Shown piece after piece: positions 22,213 through 31,817 of a stretch of DNA of 64,000 bases (position 1 is its first letter; each line of letters begins with the position of its first letter). This DNA comes from Mesodorylaimus sp. YZB2_4 (Eukaryota > Nematoda > Enoplea > Dorylaimida > Dorylaimidae): positions 1 through 64,000 of the forward strand of contig JASANH010001223.1 of NCBI GenBank assembly GCA_030248295.1, in the 5' to 3' direction. The translations under genes and the position numbers were made by a program. The notes beneath the pieces were generated by a model that was not told the DNA's origin, searched no databases, and was given only the letters and a program-made list of their open reading frames with translations.

Positions 22213-22554
22213 ATTGTGGGGCATAGCTCATAAAATTGGTCACAACATGCAAACGAGATGTTTCTTCCACGAATTTGGAGTCAATGTTACAAACAATGTT
22301 TCAAGCGCGGTTTTCAAGTCGCCAATTTCAATAATAATTTGCACCCAGAAAATCACAGAGACTATGTTCAGGACTTGAAAAACCTCAAAAAAAATTGGCA
22401 GCTGGTGTGGCCAGCTGCCAAAGGACGTGAGGCAGGAAAAGGATACAAGCAGCCCGAAGTCAACCTGATAGATGTCGAAATCCCAGTCAGTACCCCCTTG
22501 ATGTGGTTCACAAACATGACGAAACCTGACTATGGTACTTTTAACCTTGTTTGA
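22213..22554 (+). pseudogene. M60-like (enhancin/TCAF-type) metallopeptidase fragment, copy 1
   Basis: After a TTTCTTTCAG acceptor at 22212, the sequence reads LWGIAHKIGHNMQTRCFFHE and then GVNVTNNVSS. This is the M60-like zinc site, where HExxHN is usual. Here the catalytic Glu is Lys (HKIGH at 22229-22243), which would abolish hydrolysis. The frame then shifts. The downstream frame to 22554 ends with a tail (GYKQPEVNLIDVEIPVSTPL) shared with the second copy at 23590-23733. Loss of the Glu plus a frameshift indicate a pseudogene. The M60 call rests on motif recognition only. Confidence 0.5.
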
Positions 22555-23186
22555 ATAAGATAATTTGACAACAGGTTAGTAAGTTGATGTGGTGGTGATT
22601 AGTTTAGTGTTCAGTTTAATGATTTTGTTCACGGTGATCGTTTTGCCTTTCTACTACGAAATTTTGATTTTGAAAATGCCTTCACGAACTTTTCACACAA
22701 CTTTTTCCTTTCGGCTGCCATGTCAGGCTTAGGATTCCGATTAATCTAATTTTAAAAATTAACGACCGCAAAATAGACAAAGCAAGAAAATTTGATCATT
22801 TGAGCAAGCACATTTCAATTTTGATTACAAAAAGGCGCTTTTGTCATCAAAATTTGAAAATATTTGTGTTTCGATCGTCGGCGCCTGCCCTCCCCCCCCC
22901 CCCCCCCCCCTATGTCCTTCCCCCAGCTGCAAATGTCAACCTTTTTCGAACCCTCTTCAACGGATGGCTTTTCATGGGATCTTTCAGAACCAAACTTCAA
23001 GAGTTGCAGTCAAAATTACAAATGTTCGGTGGCAGCTTCATATCTCGAAAAAGCCACAAATCTCCAGGAATGATGACTTTACTGATGACTCTTTAGAACT
23101 TTGCTTTTTCGAAAGCTCAAGATGTTACATATTTCTTACCCAATTCTTCTATCAAAATCTTCATTCTCTTTTTCGTGATCTGTGCA

Positions 23187-23733
23187 GCTCACATGGTAGA
23201 TTGGCAAACATGTTTTCCCAAAACAGAATCGTAATGACAAACGACGACAATGGACCCGTAAACTGGTAAGTTATCGAAACAGGCTGGGCTAGCTTTCCAG
23301 TTGCCGAAAACAGACGAATGTGTAGCCGCTTGTTAGCAGACCCTGGAGCGCTGTGCGCAAGCTGGCTGTCGTTCTGCCCAGTCGACAGCCAGCAAAACGT
23401 GTCGTGAACTGAGCAAACGATTCCGAGAGCGATTTGTGGACACGAACGATCCTGTGTGCAGGGGGGGGGGGGGGGGAAAAGCAAGGCAAGTTGGACTCCA
23501 CGTACGAGATGCTGAGCGATGTTCTGCAGCTGGACCTGACAAAACATTTCGACGACTACAAAGTGCCCCTCACCGATGCTGTTAAACAACGGGTGGCGGA
23601 GAAAGGCTACAACAAACCAGAAGTCAGCTTGATTGATGTCGAAATCCCGGCTGGTACCCCATTAGGCTGGAACCCAAACTCGACAAAACCTGACTGGGCT
23701 TTTCCTGATTATGATACCCTAATTTCTATGTGA
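23187..23733 (+). pseudogene. M60-like metallopeptidase C-terminal exons, copy 2
   Basis: One likely exon (23188-23266) encodes HGRLANMFSQNRIVMTND and ends at a GTAAGT donor. The last exon follows a TGTGTGCAG acceptor at 23460 and opens with a run of 16 G. It encodes STYEMLSDVLQLDLTKHF, then PLTDAVKQRVAEKG and VSLIDVEIPAGTPLGW. This fits the helical part that follows the zinc site in M60-like peptidases (DLxxFFxxWxxPL). Its tail is homologous to the end of copy 1, so the 3' exons are tandemly duplicated. No zinc site is seen for this copy. Whether it is still part of a working gene is unknown. Confidence 0.45.
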
Positions 23734-24309
23734 GAAATGATGTGGAGGTCAGTTTGGTTTAGTGTGGTGGCATCAATTTTTTGTGGTTTTTCATGATTTG
23801 CTGCAATTAATTATCCTATTTTATCTTTTGCACATTATCGTTACTAAGGACACTAAAACTTTTTGGTTACGGCTGTTGTTTTGATTGGTCATAACACTGC
23901 TTCTACTGGAATAGATTTTGTGTTAGCATGAAAAAAATTATACATTTTTGCTGTTTGAAAGATACTTTCAGGTTTTTAACTGTGTCAAGAAACAGTCCAG
24001 TGAAGGGACAGCGCATGCTTCTTACCAAAATATCACAAGAGCATTGGCATCTCACCATGCGACTAATACATTTTGCATGTCTTACTCTATTCTGGAGAGA
24101 CCCGATAAGAAATTGACAAGGCACGAATTTATCTAACATCCAGATCATGCTATTTTGAAAACTTTTTCTTGAAAAAAATGTCGCTCGAACCTTATAATTG
24201 CTCATTCATCATCAATTTTCACAAGAAGCACTTGACCGTGTGCAGAAACCACTACACACACACTAGCACTAACGAAGATGGGCATTGTTGAGAAGTTTTT
24301 CTACTTCTG
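23734..24309. other. Gene-poor stretch
   Basis: The stretch is AT-rich with short open frames only, and no domain, repeat or RNA gene was recognised. Confidence 0.45.
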
Positions 24310-24490
24310 TACCCAGCGCACCCAGGCGGCGGGGGATAGTCACGACCGAAGTCTCTAAGCAAAAAACGCCGACTGGAGGAAGGCAAGTCTCGCGACTATA
24401 CCTGCCCTAGAAACATCAACCGAAGAGGTTGACGTCCCAGCCAGGGGAGCGTATCGATTACTCCCAACCGCTAGGGGCGCTGGCTACATT
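24310..24490 (-). mobile_element. SINE-like repeat, family A, copy 3
   Basis: This is among the best preserved copies, with GAAGGCAAGTCTCGCGACTA, AGAAACATCAACC and GGGAGCGTATCGATTACTCC. Its left end includes CACCCAGGCGGCGGGG, shared with the inverted copy at 41115-41275. Confidence 0.7.
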
Positions 24491-25489
24491 CCTCCCACCG
24501 TTGGAGAAATGGCGTCCCCGCCATTCTCCGAGGGGGAGAAATCATGGTCCCCCATACCCAAGCCCTGGCTGGCTCACCGCAGTCCGTGGGTCTTAGAACG
24601 TTAGTTTCGTTCCGAGCCAGATCATGTGCTCGCCATTCATGCTCCTCACCATGTGCCGCTGCAAGAAATTCAAGCTTACTCGGATTCTTGGTTCACTAAG
24701 GGCATTTGAAGGGGGTTGAAGTAAATTTTCTTGCAAAGAATGCTTGGCTGTCTCTTCGAAAAATATTTTGGCCGTATAGGTTTTCTAGTTGAAACGGGAC
24801 TGGCCAAAAGGGTCTCTGGGAATTTTTCTGGTTGAAAGGGGACAGCGGTCGTGATGGGTCACAACCGGCACAGATACTTGAACCAGGATAATGCTCAGGG
24901 CACAAGTTGCTATATATCCTGTTTGGAAATCCAAGAACCTGGCACAGAATTCGGCTTGGTGCAGGGGCGTGCGCAGGAGTCAGATGATGGAGGGGCCCAG
25001 AAGCAAAAATGGAGATCCAAGTGAGTACTTTTCGCAATGAGCCCCAACGGCGCGTAACCGAGGGCGCGAAGCGCCTGAGAGGGGTGGCCCCTGCCCCGCA
25101 CCCCAGGCGAAATTTTTGCAAAATTTACATCGCACATGACATACTTTCGCAATATTGTGTGAAGAAATTCGCAGGAAACGCCTGCTGTAATGCCAAAACA
25201 ACTGCACGCCTAAGCTGACAATGCACCCAGATCTACTATGGAATCATCCCAAGATATTGTTGGATGAAATGAGCTGGATGGATTGTGCGAAAAACCAACT
25301 TTTTGTTCGTAGCTTTAGTGGTTATTGTTGTGGTCATTGCCTTTGTTAGAAGTACTTCGCCGTCATCTCTTGAACAGCAAAGCGTGCATTTTGGATTTGA
25401 AAAACGGCCACGCCATTTCCAACAAAATTTTGCACGATTATTGGCCATCGCAAAGCTAATCCCAAAAATTTTGTGCATTTTGTTGATTC

Positions 25490-25705
25490 GTTGTCTAGTT
25501 GTCGAGTCGAGTCCCTTGGTCTCTCAACTCGGAGCACCTCGGCGGTACCGGTTGAGTCACCCACGGCCTGGCGTGCAAGGTCAGCGATGGTTTATGGTTC
25601 GCAAACCGACCTCTATCACCGGGGATCGAACCCGGGGCAAGTCCAGCCACTGGCTCTCAAGCAATACGGGCAGACAAATGCCGAACCGCTGCACCACCGC
25701 AGACG
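25490..25705 (-). mobile_element. tRNA-derived SINE, family B, copy 1 (3'-truncated)
   Basis: On the minus strand it begins with a tRNA-like head: A box TGGTGCAGCGG (complement of 25686-25696) and B box GGTTCGATCC (complement of 25623-25632). The A and B boxes are separated by a long arm, as in Ser/Leu-type tRNAs. The body that follows (ACCTTGCACGCCAGGCCGTG) is shared with the fuller copy at 31268-31700. It stops near 25490, so the tail is lost. Confidence 0.85.
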
Positions 25706-26100
25706 CCGCACTTACTGTCATCTGTCCTCAGAACACAGAGAGATGAAAGTTTTGAGGGCTTCCTTATACAGTAGTCAGTCAACACAACTGTATTTTGAAG
25801 ATCATGTGCTTCATCAGCATGCCACCACCCAGCAAAATACATTTGTGAATACTGAGAAACTAATCCGAGCGTGCAAGAAGATTAATTAATGTGTGTCCGA
25901 ACTCAAAAAAGTGTGTTTAAGCAGCGCGGTCCACCACACAGATAAAAGCAAAGCGAAATGATCAGGCAACAATACAGTAAGTTAGCCAAGCAAGACTTTT
26001 CATCGAAAAACCAAATCGACGTCGTTTTCATTCCCTGCGTTGCACACGCAAAACTTTCATTCCCTTAAAAGAATTATTTACCAAGTCCGCCCAGCCGAAT

Positions 26101-26340
26101 TCACCCAGCAGTTTTTTCCTCCAACTCGATGCTTGAACTATGCGATTCAACATCTTGATGTTGCAGAGATTTGAGACGCTGTAAATTGTAAAGATGTTTT
26201 CCATAACCGTAATTCTCCAAGACGTGCTCCTCGCTAGAACTGCGTGACTCGTAACTACGGATGTCGCTCGGGACTCCCTCGACTTGAACTTGAATCGCCA
26301 AGCTGACGAATAGAACCAAAATGACAATAGCTTTCACCAT
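26101..26340 (-). CDS. Small secreted protein, 79 residues, unknown function
   Basis: The frame starts with MVKAIVILVLFVSLAIQV, a typical signal peptide with likely cleavage near residue 22. A short acidic, Ser-rich mature chain without cysteine follows (ending ELEEKTAG). On the minus strand a TATA-like GATATAAG lies at 26416-26423, and an initiator-like TCAGAGT about 33 bases downstream (26377-26383). The context before the ATG is GAAA. These signals make a real gene plausible. No family was recognised. A further exon cannot be excluded. Confidence 0.55.
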   Translation of the reverse strand: MVKAIVILVLFVSLAIQVQVEGVPSDIRSYESRSSSEEHVLENYGYGKHLYNLQRLKSLQHQDVESHSSSIELEEKTAG

Positions 26341-26376
26341 TTTCTAATATTTGAAAATTGTCCAGCACGTTTTTCC

Positions 26377-26423
26377 ACTCTGACTAGAACACTGTTGGAG
26401 CAAGAAAGAAGGGGGCTTATATC
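26377..26423 (-). promoter_or_regulatory. TATA box and initiator for the secreted-protein gene
   Basis: GATATAAG at 26416-26423 and TCAGAGT at 26377-26383 on the minus strand are spaced about 33 bases apart. The start codon follows about 40 bases downstream of the initiator. Confidence 0.5.
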
Positions 26424-26992
26424 CAACGAATATTATGCGCGTAACTTGCAATATGCGTGTGTGCCCCACAAGCAAGTACGAGAAGCATTTGTCCAGTCAT
26501 GTTTTTTGCAAGCTTTTGCCGAAGAGGCGAGACAGCTAATTCTATGCGTAACAGAGTCATAGGGCGATGCGACCTTTTTAAAGCCATATGTGAAAGTCAA
26601 GCTGACAGATACTCACAGACTGCCCTTTCCTTCGAAACCCTATAGGCTCAATTTGAAGTAATTTTGCGCAGGCCAGAAAGTTGCCGGAATAAAAACTGAT
26701 GTGGCACTGGAATTCCCAAACATCCTGCACCTGCCACTGTGGTGCATGAAGCATACCGTGATACGGTAGCCAGCTAAACTGTTTAAAACAGTGAGAAGCA
26801 TGGTGTGTTTCTGTCAGGCAGCAGCATTTACTGGGCCATGATTAGCAGGAACGGTGTAACTAGGGGGCTGAGTGGACAGTCCAACCCAGGCTCTGTTGTC
26901 AGTGCTGTCGGTATGTTCTTCATATTCACTCATGCGTACGTGCGAGGGTGATAAGTGTTGCTATCAGTTATGGGGTATGAAAACCAGTGAAA

Positions 26993-27208
26993 ATGTTGAG
27001 AACGGTCGGAATTCTGGTCCTCTTGGTGGCCCTCGTCTACTCCATCTCTCCACAAGCAAACAAGCCAGCCAGATATCGACTGGGGATGCACACTTGGCTG
27101 CTCCATCTGAAACGGGTGTCGTGCCGAACAAGTGGCCAGTGGTGGCGGAGACTAGTCTTAGAAATGACCTCAAGGTCAAGGTCAGGATTCCGTCAAAACC
27201 CTGCTTGA
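26993..27208 (+). CDS. Candidate small secreted protein, 71 residues
   Basis: An ATG at 26993 opens with MLRTVGILVLLVALVYSIS, a strong signal-peptide pattern. A basic chain of about 50 residues follows. The last third overlaps a GGTCAAGGTCAGG simple repeat, so the true 3' end may be a splice site upstream. It lies head-to-head with the secreted-protein gene at 26340, about 650 bases apart. No TATA box was found. Only the signal peptide supports it. Confidence 0.28.
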   Translation: MLRTVGILVLLVALVYSISPQANKPARYRLGMHTWLLHLKRVSCRTSGQWWRRLVLEMTSRSRSGFRQNPA

Positions 27209-28767
27209 CCGACCCTTGGTCAAGGTCAGGGTCAGGTCAGAATTTCGTGCACCCGGTCAGAATATTGGCAGCGAAAAAAAGTAAGTTTAGTGGAATGTTG
27301 GTGAAAAACATTTAAAACTCCAGTCTTCCTTTTTTATGGATCTGAGGGCAGTTTCACAGTTCTAAATCCCAAAGCATGTCCTAAATTCTAGGACAGTCCT
27401 AAGTCATTTCACAATCAGCTTGGTGCGACACCTGGACAAAGCTGTCTTTACTATAGGTTTAAACGACCTCGACAATGTTTTGAGACACTTTCTGGTGTCT
27501 TCATCTCCCAGCAGCGCTACCAGGCGCAGGGCAATTGCCTTTGATCTGGGGCAATTTCTAGCTGACCTTTCTATAGCAGTTTTTAGGGCAATCTTCGGGC
27601 GTCTTCCGATTTTGGCACTTTGCCTTAGATCTCTCGACCCGCAGAAATTAGCTGTACTAAAATTCTGTCGTCCTTATTCAGCCAAAGCCAAAAAAAAACG
27701 ATAATCCCATCATCATTGAACTCCTTACCCAAGCAAATACATGCACTTAAGCGGGGAGGGAGACACACTTAACTCATGCGCGTGATAAAGTTACTCGTTA
27801 GCATTCTCCTATCGGTGCAGAATCCCGCAGAACAGTAGCAGAAAACACAAAACTCTGTTTGTAGGACTCAAAATTATGACTTGGAAAATCCAAATGATGT
27901 GGTTCGCAGAGTCGCCTGCTAACCTGGCGGTCAGATTTTGGGCATAAAACGAGGATTCTCGAATAATAAATCCCATGGTAAAACTTATTTGGCACGTTTA
28001 CAGAGCTGCCTGCCTCAGCCAAACCATCCTCGTAACATAGTAAAATTATTCAGATACAATCGCGCAGCAAACTTGGACTAGTAATGGGTGCCCAGATTAC
28101 ACGGATAATATGTATTTCCGGCGTTTAATTTTGTGGTCTGCTAAAATGTCGCAAGTTTTTTTTTAATTGGGAAACAAGATGTGACGCGTCTAAATCTACG
28201 GATAGGGCACCTCTAGGAGAGCTAATTCCGACACGTCCTAAATTGGTGAAGCATTGTTGTCCTAAATAGTGCCCTGATTTCGTATCCATCCTGAAATTAT
28301 AATTGCTGCCGCTGTTTCGTCAATACATTGGCTAAACAGACATAAGAGTCGTCTCAGGCAAAAAGGGCGCATGGTGGAAAAACGCTAAAAATTTGTGTGA
28401 TATATTTGTAATAGTTGATCGTTCTTTTCACGACGGCTTGAGGTGGGTCAGACGCATGGCTGCGATCGCATCTGTGATGTTCAAAACTTCAGAATTCAAA
28501 AAGATTTAAAAAATCCAAAAAATGTGGCCTTCGGTTTGCTTGGAGAATTATATTCGGTTGGCTCTCTATTTATCTATGTTCTCTCTCTGATAGATGAACA
28601 TCATACTGTACGTGGTACAAACCTATCTGTGGGTTAATATTTCGCTCGAGGCATGGTTTGGTAGTCAAAGTGGACAGTCGAATGATTATAATACCGTTAC
28701 TTATTCAGATTAAGATAGTAAGTGCTGCTCTGTAGCATGAATATACTATAACCATATTCAACACACT

Positions 28768-28811
28768 GTATACAGTGCAGCACTGCAGCACGGCACTGCA
28801 TACAGTGTGCT
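28768..28811. repeat. Near-perfect hairpin upstream of a TATA box
   Basis: CACACTGTATACAGTGC pairs with GCACTGCATACAGTGTG with a single G-T type mismatch. A CAGCACTGCAGCACG loop separates them. It ends about 16 bases before the TATA box at 28827. Confidence 0.7.
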
Positions 28812-28826
28812 GTATTTTTCTCGTTG

Positions 28827-28834
28827 TATAAAAG
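28827..28834 (+). promoter_or_regulatory. TATA box
   Basis: TATAAAAG is a consensus TATA box. An initiator-like CTCATTTTC lies about 27 bases downstream, and the ATG of the candidate secreted peptide follows at 28903. Confidence 0.6.
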
Positions 28835-28902
28835 AGAGATGTGTCGACAGAGCTCATTTTCATCTGAATTCGGCGTCTGCCTGGTTTCTTATTGTCCGAG
28901 CC

Positions 28903-29157
28903 ATGTCAAATATTGTCCTATTGGCCGCTATGGTCGCATTATTCGATCAGGTGAGCATTTGTGGATGGATTACTAATAAATCTGAAGACAACGCTAGCTT
29001 CAGCTTTCAGGAAAATTCTGCTAACAGATTAGGCAAGGAGGGCTGTTTGCTAAACCTTCTCACAAGGAGGTCTACAGGCACGAGCTGTAAGCTAACGATT
29101 GGCAGAATCGGCTATATATGGAAAGCTCAAATTTGTAGAATCATGGAACTTATCTAA
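28903..29157 (+). CDS. Candidate secreted Cys-containing peptide, 84 residues
   Basis: The frame starts with MSNIVLLAAMVALFDQ, a signal-peptide-like segment, about 70 bases after a consensus TATA box. If unspliced, it yields an 84-residue product with four cysteines. A good splice donor (CAG|GTGAGC) sits at 28950/28951, directly after the signal segment. So the first exon may instead end there, with the rest of the gene in an exon I could not identify. The family is unknown. Confidence 0.4.
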   Translation: MSNIVLLAAMVALFDQVSICGWITNKSEDNASFSFQENSANRLGKEGCLLNLLTRRSTGTSCKLTIGRIGYIWKAQICRIMELI

Positions 29158-29429
29158 AATATTCAGAGCATGAATGAGGGTGAATAAGTAAAAAGTCAAT
29201 ACTGTTGTCTTATCATTGGGTCAAAACATCAAAGCGGTAGACATATTCAAAGCACCGTCGCTATGGATTTTTGAGACCGCCAATCCACGTAAGCCCAGGC
29301 AGGGTTGCTGGAAGGAGTTCCTTTTGCATTGATATCCTACAAAAATATGCCCTGCTGTCCTCACCCGCGGCACCATTTTTTATGTCAAAATTTGATGGCA
29401 CATTCAGCAACTGTAATCGAAAAGAATAT

Positions 29430-30029
29430 TCCCTTAAAAACAATTGGCAAGCATAAGCAAGACCCTTGGATGACCACTGAATTACTTCGTTTGATCGATG
29501 AAAAAAATAATGCATACAAACGTTTCCGAATCTCGAATGATCAAACCGACTATCAGTGGTTCTCGCGGCTAAGGAGAAAGATCAAAAAACAAATACGGAA
29601 GTCAAAGCGCCGATACGTGCAAGAATTGTTTTTTTTAGAAGCGCATAATTCAACTGAATTTTGAAATGCGATTCGGAAATTTAACCTTGAAAACAGAAAA
29701 ATTCCTTCCCTAGTCGATAATTTCGGGAATTCTTATTTTACAAATGAGGAGAAAGCAATGATTCTTCAAAAAATTGTGAAGAGCCGTACTCTCCCCCACA
29801 GCCTGACTTGGATCATTTTGGAGAATACTCAGGTAAAGAAAAATTCGTCCGCGACCAAATAGCGAAACTGAGAAATCGAGGCGCTGAAAGCAGGATAGAA
29901 ACAATTTCTGTCAATCTACTTTCACCCAACAATGATGTCAATTCTTTATTGGAATTTCGCATACCGAGTGTTCCTACGGGGTTTACTGATTTGTCGCCCG
30001 CCCTCCCGGCAGTGCGCATGAAATTCTAA
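29430..30029 (+). pseudogene. Non-LTR retrotransposon fragment (EN-RT linker)
   Basis: The first frame encodes KQDPWMTTELLRLIDEKNNA and RRKIKKQIRKSKRRYVQEL. This matches the PW..ELxxLIxxKNxxYKxF linker of CR1/Jockey-type LINEs. A TGA near 29662 and later frame changes follow, then LLSPNNDVNSLLEFRIPSVP. No RT catalytic motif remains. Confidence 0.6.
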
Positions 30030-30167
30030 TATGCGGCTGATAAAGATGCTAACAGAGGTATCCCCAAAACAAAAAAGATTGGTCTGGTGCCGCATGTCTT
30101 AACGTCCATGTTCTCTGATATCACTCTATTGTTTAATAACGAAATGGTAATTCAAAGTAGCAACTGC

Positions 30168-30770
30168 TTACCATGGAGCGCTTACTTGGACGTGCTGGCT
30201 AGCTGTTTCTACGATCAGCGAAAATCCTGGTTGAGCACCAGTGGATGGTTCGACGGCGGCTTGGATGGACTGTCGCGAAGTCGAATGAACCGAATGCATG
30301 TGCTTACATGCTGTGGTTGGCATGACTGCGTCAGCACAGTTGCATAAATAGACATCTGGGCAGACTCCACAGAACCTGCAAGTAAGCTGGCAGTGGTAGC
30401 CATTTTCTTCATGATTCCGACGACGAACCAAGTAAGATCGACCCTGTTGACTTTTCGATGGTACCAACCATCCATTTTCCATCGTTTTCACAGCATTCCT
30501 TTGCAAATTCAGCGAGGCCTTGTGCCGTTGATGGATCATTCGTAATCGATACGTTCTAGCTAACAGTCCCGCTTCTTTGCTTAATCAGTAATCTTGCGAA
30601 GACGACGTTGCCACGCGAAGCAATTAATCTAAGAAAACATCCATCCTCCGATTTTGTTCCCCATCAAAATATTGATACTTCAACCGTTCGTGAAACGCCT
30701 CGAGGTGCATATTCGTATTTACCACTGATTGCTGGCACGCGTTCAAAGCCCATTCTGTTTGTCGCCACGG
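30168..30770 (-). pseudogene. MULE-like transposase C-terminus with SWIM zinc finger
   Basis: On the minus strand, NTNMHLEAFHERLKYQYFDG and RRMDVFLD (30624-30730) match the region before the end of MULE-like transposases. Further on, GWLVPSKS and YLCNCADAVMPTTACKHMH form a SWIM motif (CxC-x8-CxH). Frame changes separate these parts. It is a second, independent MULE-type remnant, unlike the FLYWCH element at 10379. Confidence 0.6.
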
Positions 30771-30783
30771 CTTTCCACAAATT

Positions 30784-30983
30784 ATATGCTTTTTTACTTG
30801 CATGATTTTGAATGCAGTCATAAATACTGCGCAAAAAAGTTCTCGGCTCTATATTTTTTCTGCCAACTTGAGGTGGGTTGTAAGTTACCTAAATCAAATT
30901 CAAAGTGAAAAAATAACACTCTAAAAATCCCGATCCCGATGCCGGCCGGGATGAAGCGAGTCCCGATCCCGCACGAACGCTAC
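30784..30983 (+). mobile_element. MITE copy (GCGTTCG family), partial
   Basis: It shares GATTTTGAATGCA, ATAAATA(C/T)TGC and the terminus CGATCCCGCACGAACGCTA with the full copy at 50661-51040. The left half is missing. Confidence 0.65.
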
Positions 30984-31267
30984 TGGCCAGTTATCTCCTT
31001 ATCAGTGCTCTAGCTGTTCCCCATCAACGGTCAGCCTCAACATCGCTGACTGGGTATCCAAGGTGGTGTTGACCCCCCCCCCCCCCCCTGGAAGAAGATC
31101 TAAGCCCTTTCCCCGCAGACGAAGTCAGCGATGTTGGTCAGCCTCCCACACCATCCGCGCTTGTTATCAGTCTCCTTCCCCGACCACTGATACCATTATG
31201 ATTGCCCCTGTTGGTCTCAATCAATGGTCAGTCCCTTATCAGACCCCACATCATCCGCACTTATCCG

Positions 31268-31700
31268 ACCGCGGTGGTGCAGCGGTTCGGCATTCGTCTC
31301 TCCGTATTGCTTGGGAGCGAGTGGCTGGACTCGTCCCGGGTTCGATCCCCGGTGATGGAGGTCGGTTTGCGAACCATAAACCCTCGCTGACCTTGCACGC
31401 CAGGCCGTGGGTGACTCACCCGGTACCCTAGAGGTGCTTCGAGCGAGGAGACCAAAGCCAAAGGAGGGAACAGTCTCTGCTGTCCAACACCGACAGGGTT
31501 TAAAGCCCACCCGCCATCGTCCGAGGAAGTCGGTGTCCTGTCCAGGATACCCTCGCGGGGAGGTGCTCCTAGTGGAGACACGCTGAGGGGACGCTGCTGT
31601 GTGTGCCGGTCCCCGCACAGCCCTGCTTACGATTAGAAGGTTTGACTGCTGGCCGGCTACAGGCAACACGGGCTTCGCCCCACAAAAATTAAAGAAATCC
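31268..31700 (+). mobile_element. tRNA-derived SINE, family B, copy 2 (full length)
   Basis: The head has A box TGGTGCAGCGG (31275-31285) and B box GGTTCGATCC (31339-31348), with a long variable-arm-like segment between them. This resembles a class II (Ser/Leu) tRNA. A GC-rich body of about 330 bases follows, and the A-rich tail ACAAAAATTAAAGAAA is at about 31685-31700. It sits roughly 120 bases upstream of the first visible FBXW5 exon, probably in an intron. Copies 1 and 3 match head and body respectively. Confidence 0.88.
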
Positions 31701-31817
31701 GTACTTATCCTCCCTTATCACCTTGTGTCAGTCCACTACAGTATTCGTATCAGTGCCCACTTCCCCTCGCCGCGGGTTGGCCATCCGCTTATCACTTACC
31801 TGTTTCTCCCTTTTCAG

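Noticed and set aside
24696-25121. 141-codon minus-strand frame
   Set aside because: Composition is not protein-like. The sequence has features of a GC-rich dispersed repeat (GGGCGTGCGCAGGAG, GAAGCGCCTGAGAGGGGTGG) seen in many invertebrate genomes.
25285-25746. Plus-strand frame with a hydrophobic start
   Set aside because: It begins at GTG, not ATG, and most of it is antisense to the family B SINE.
30087-30347. Plus-strand 86-codon frame
   Set aside because: It lies opposite the SWIM-containing minus-strand transposase fragment and has no motif.
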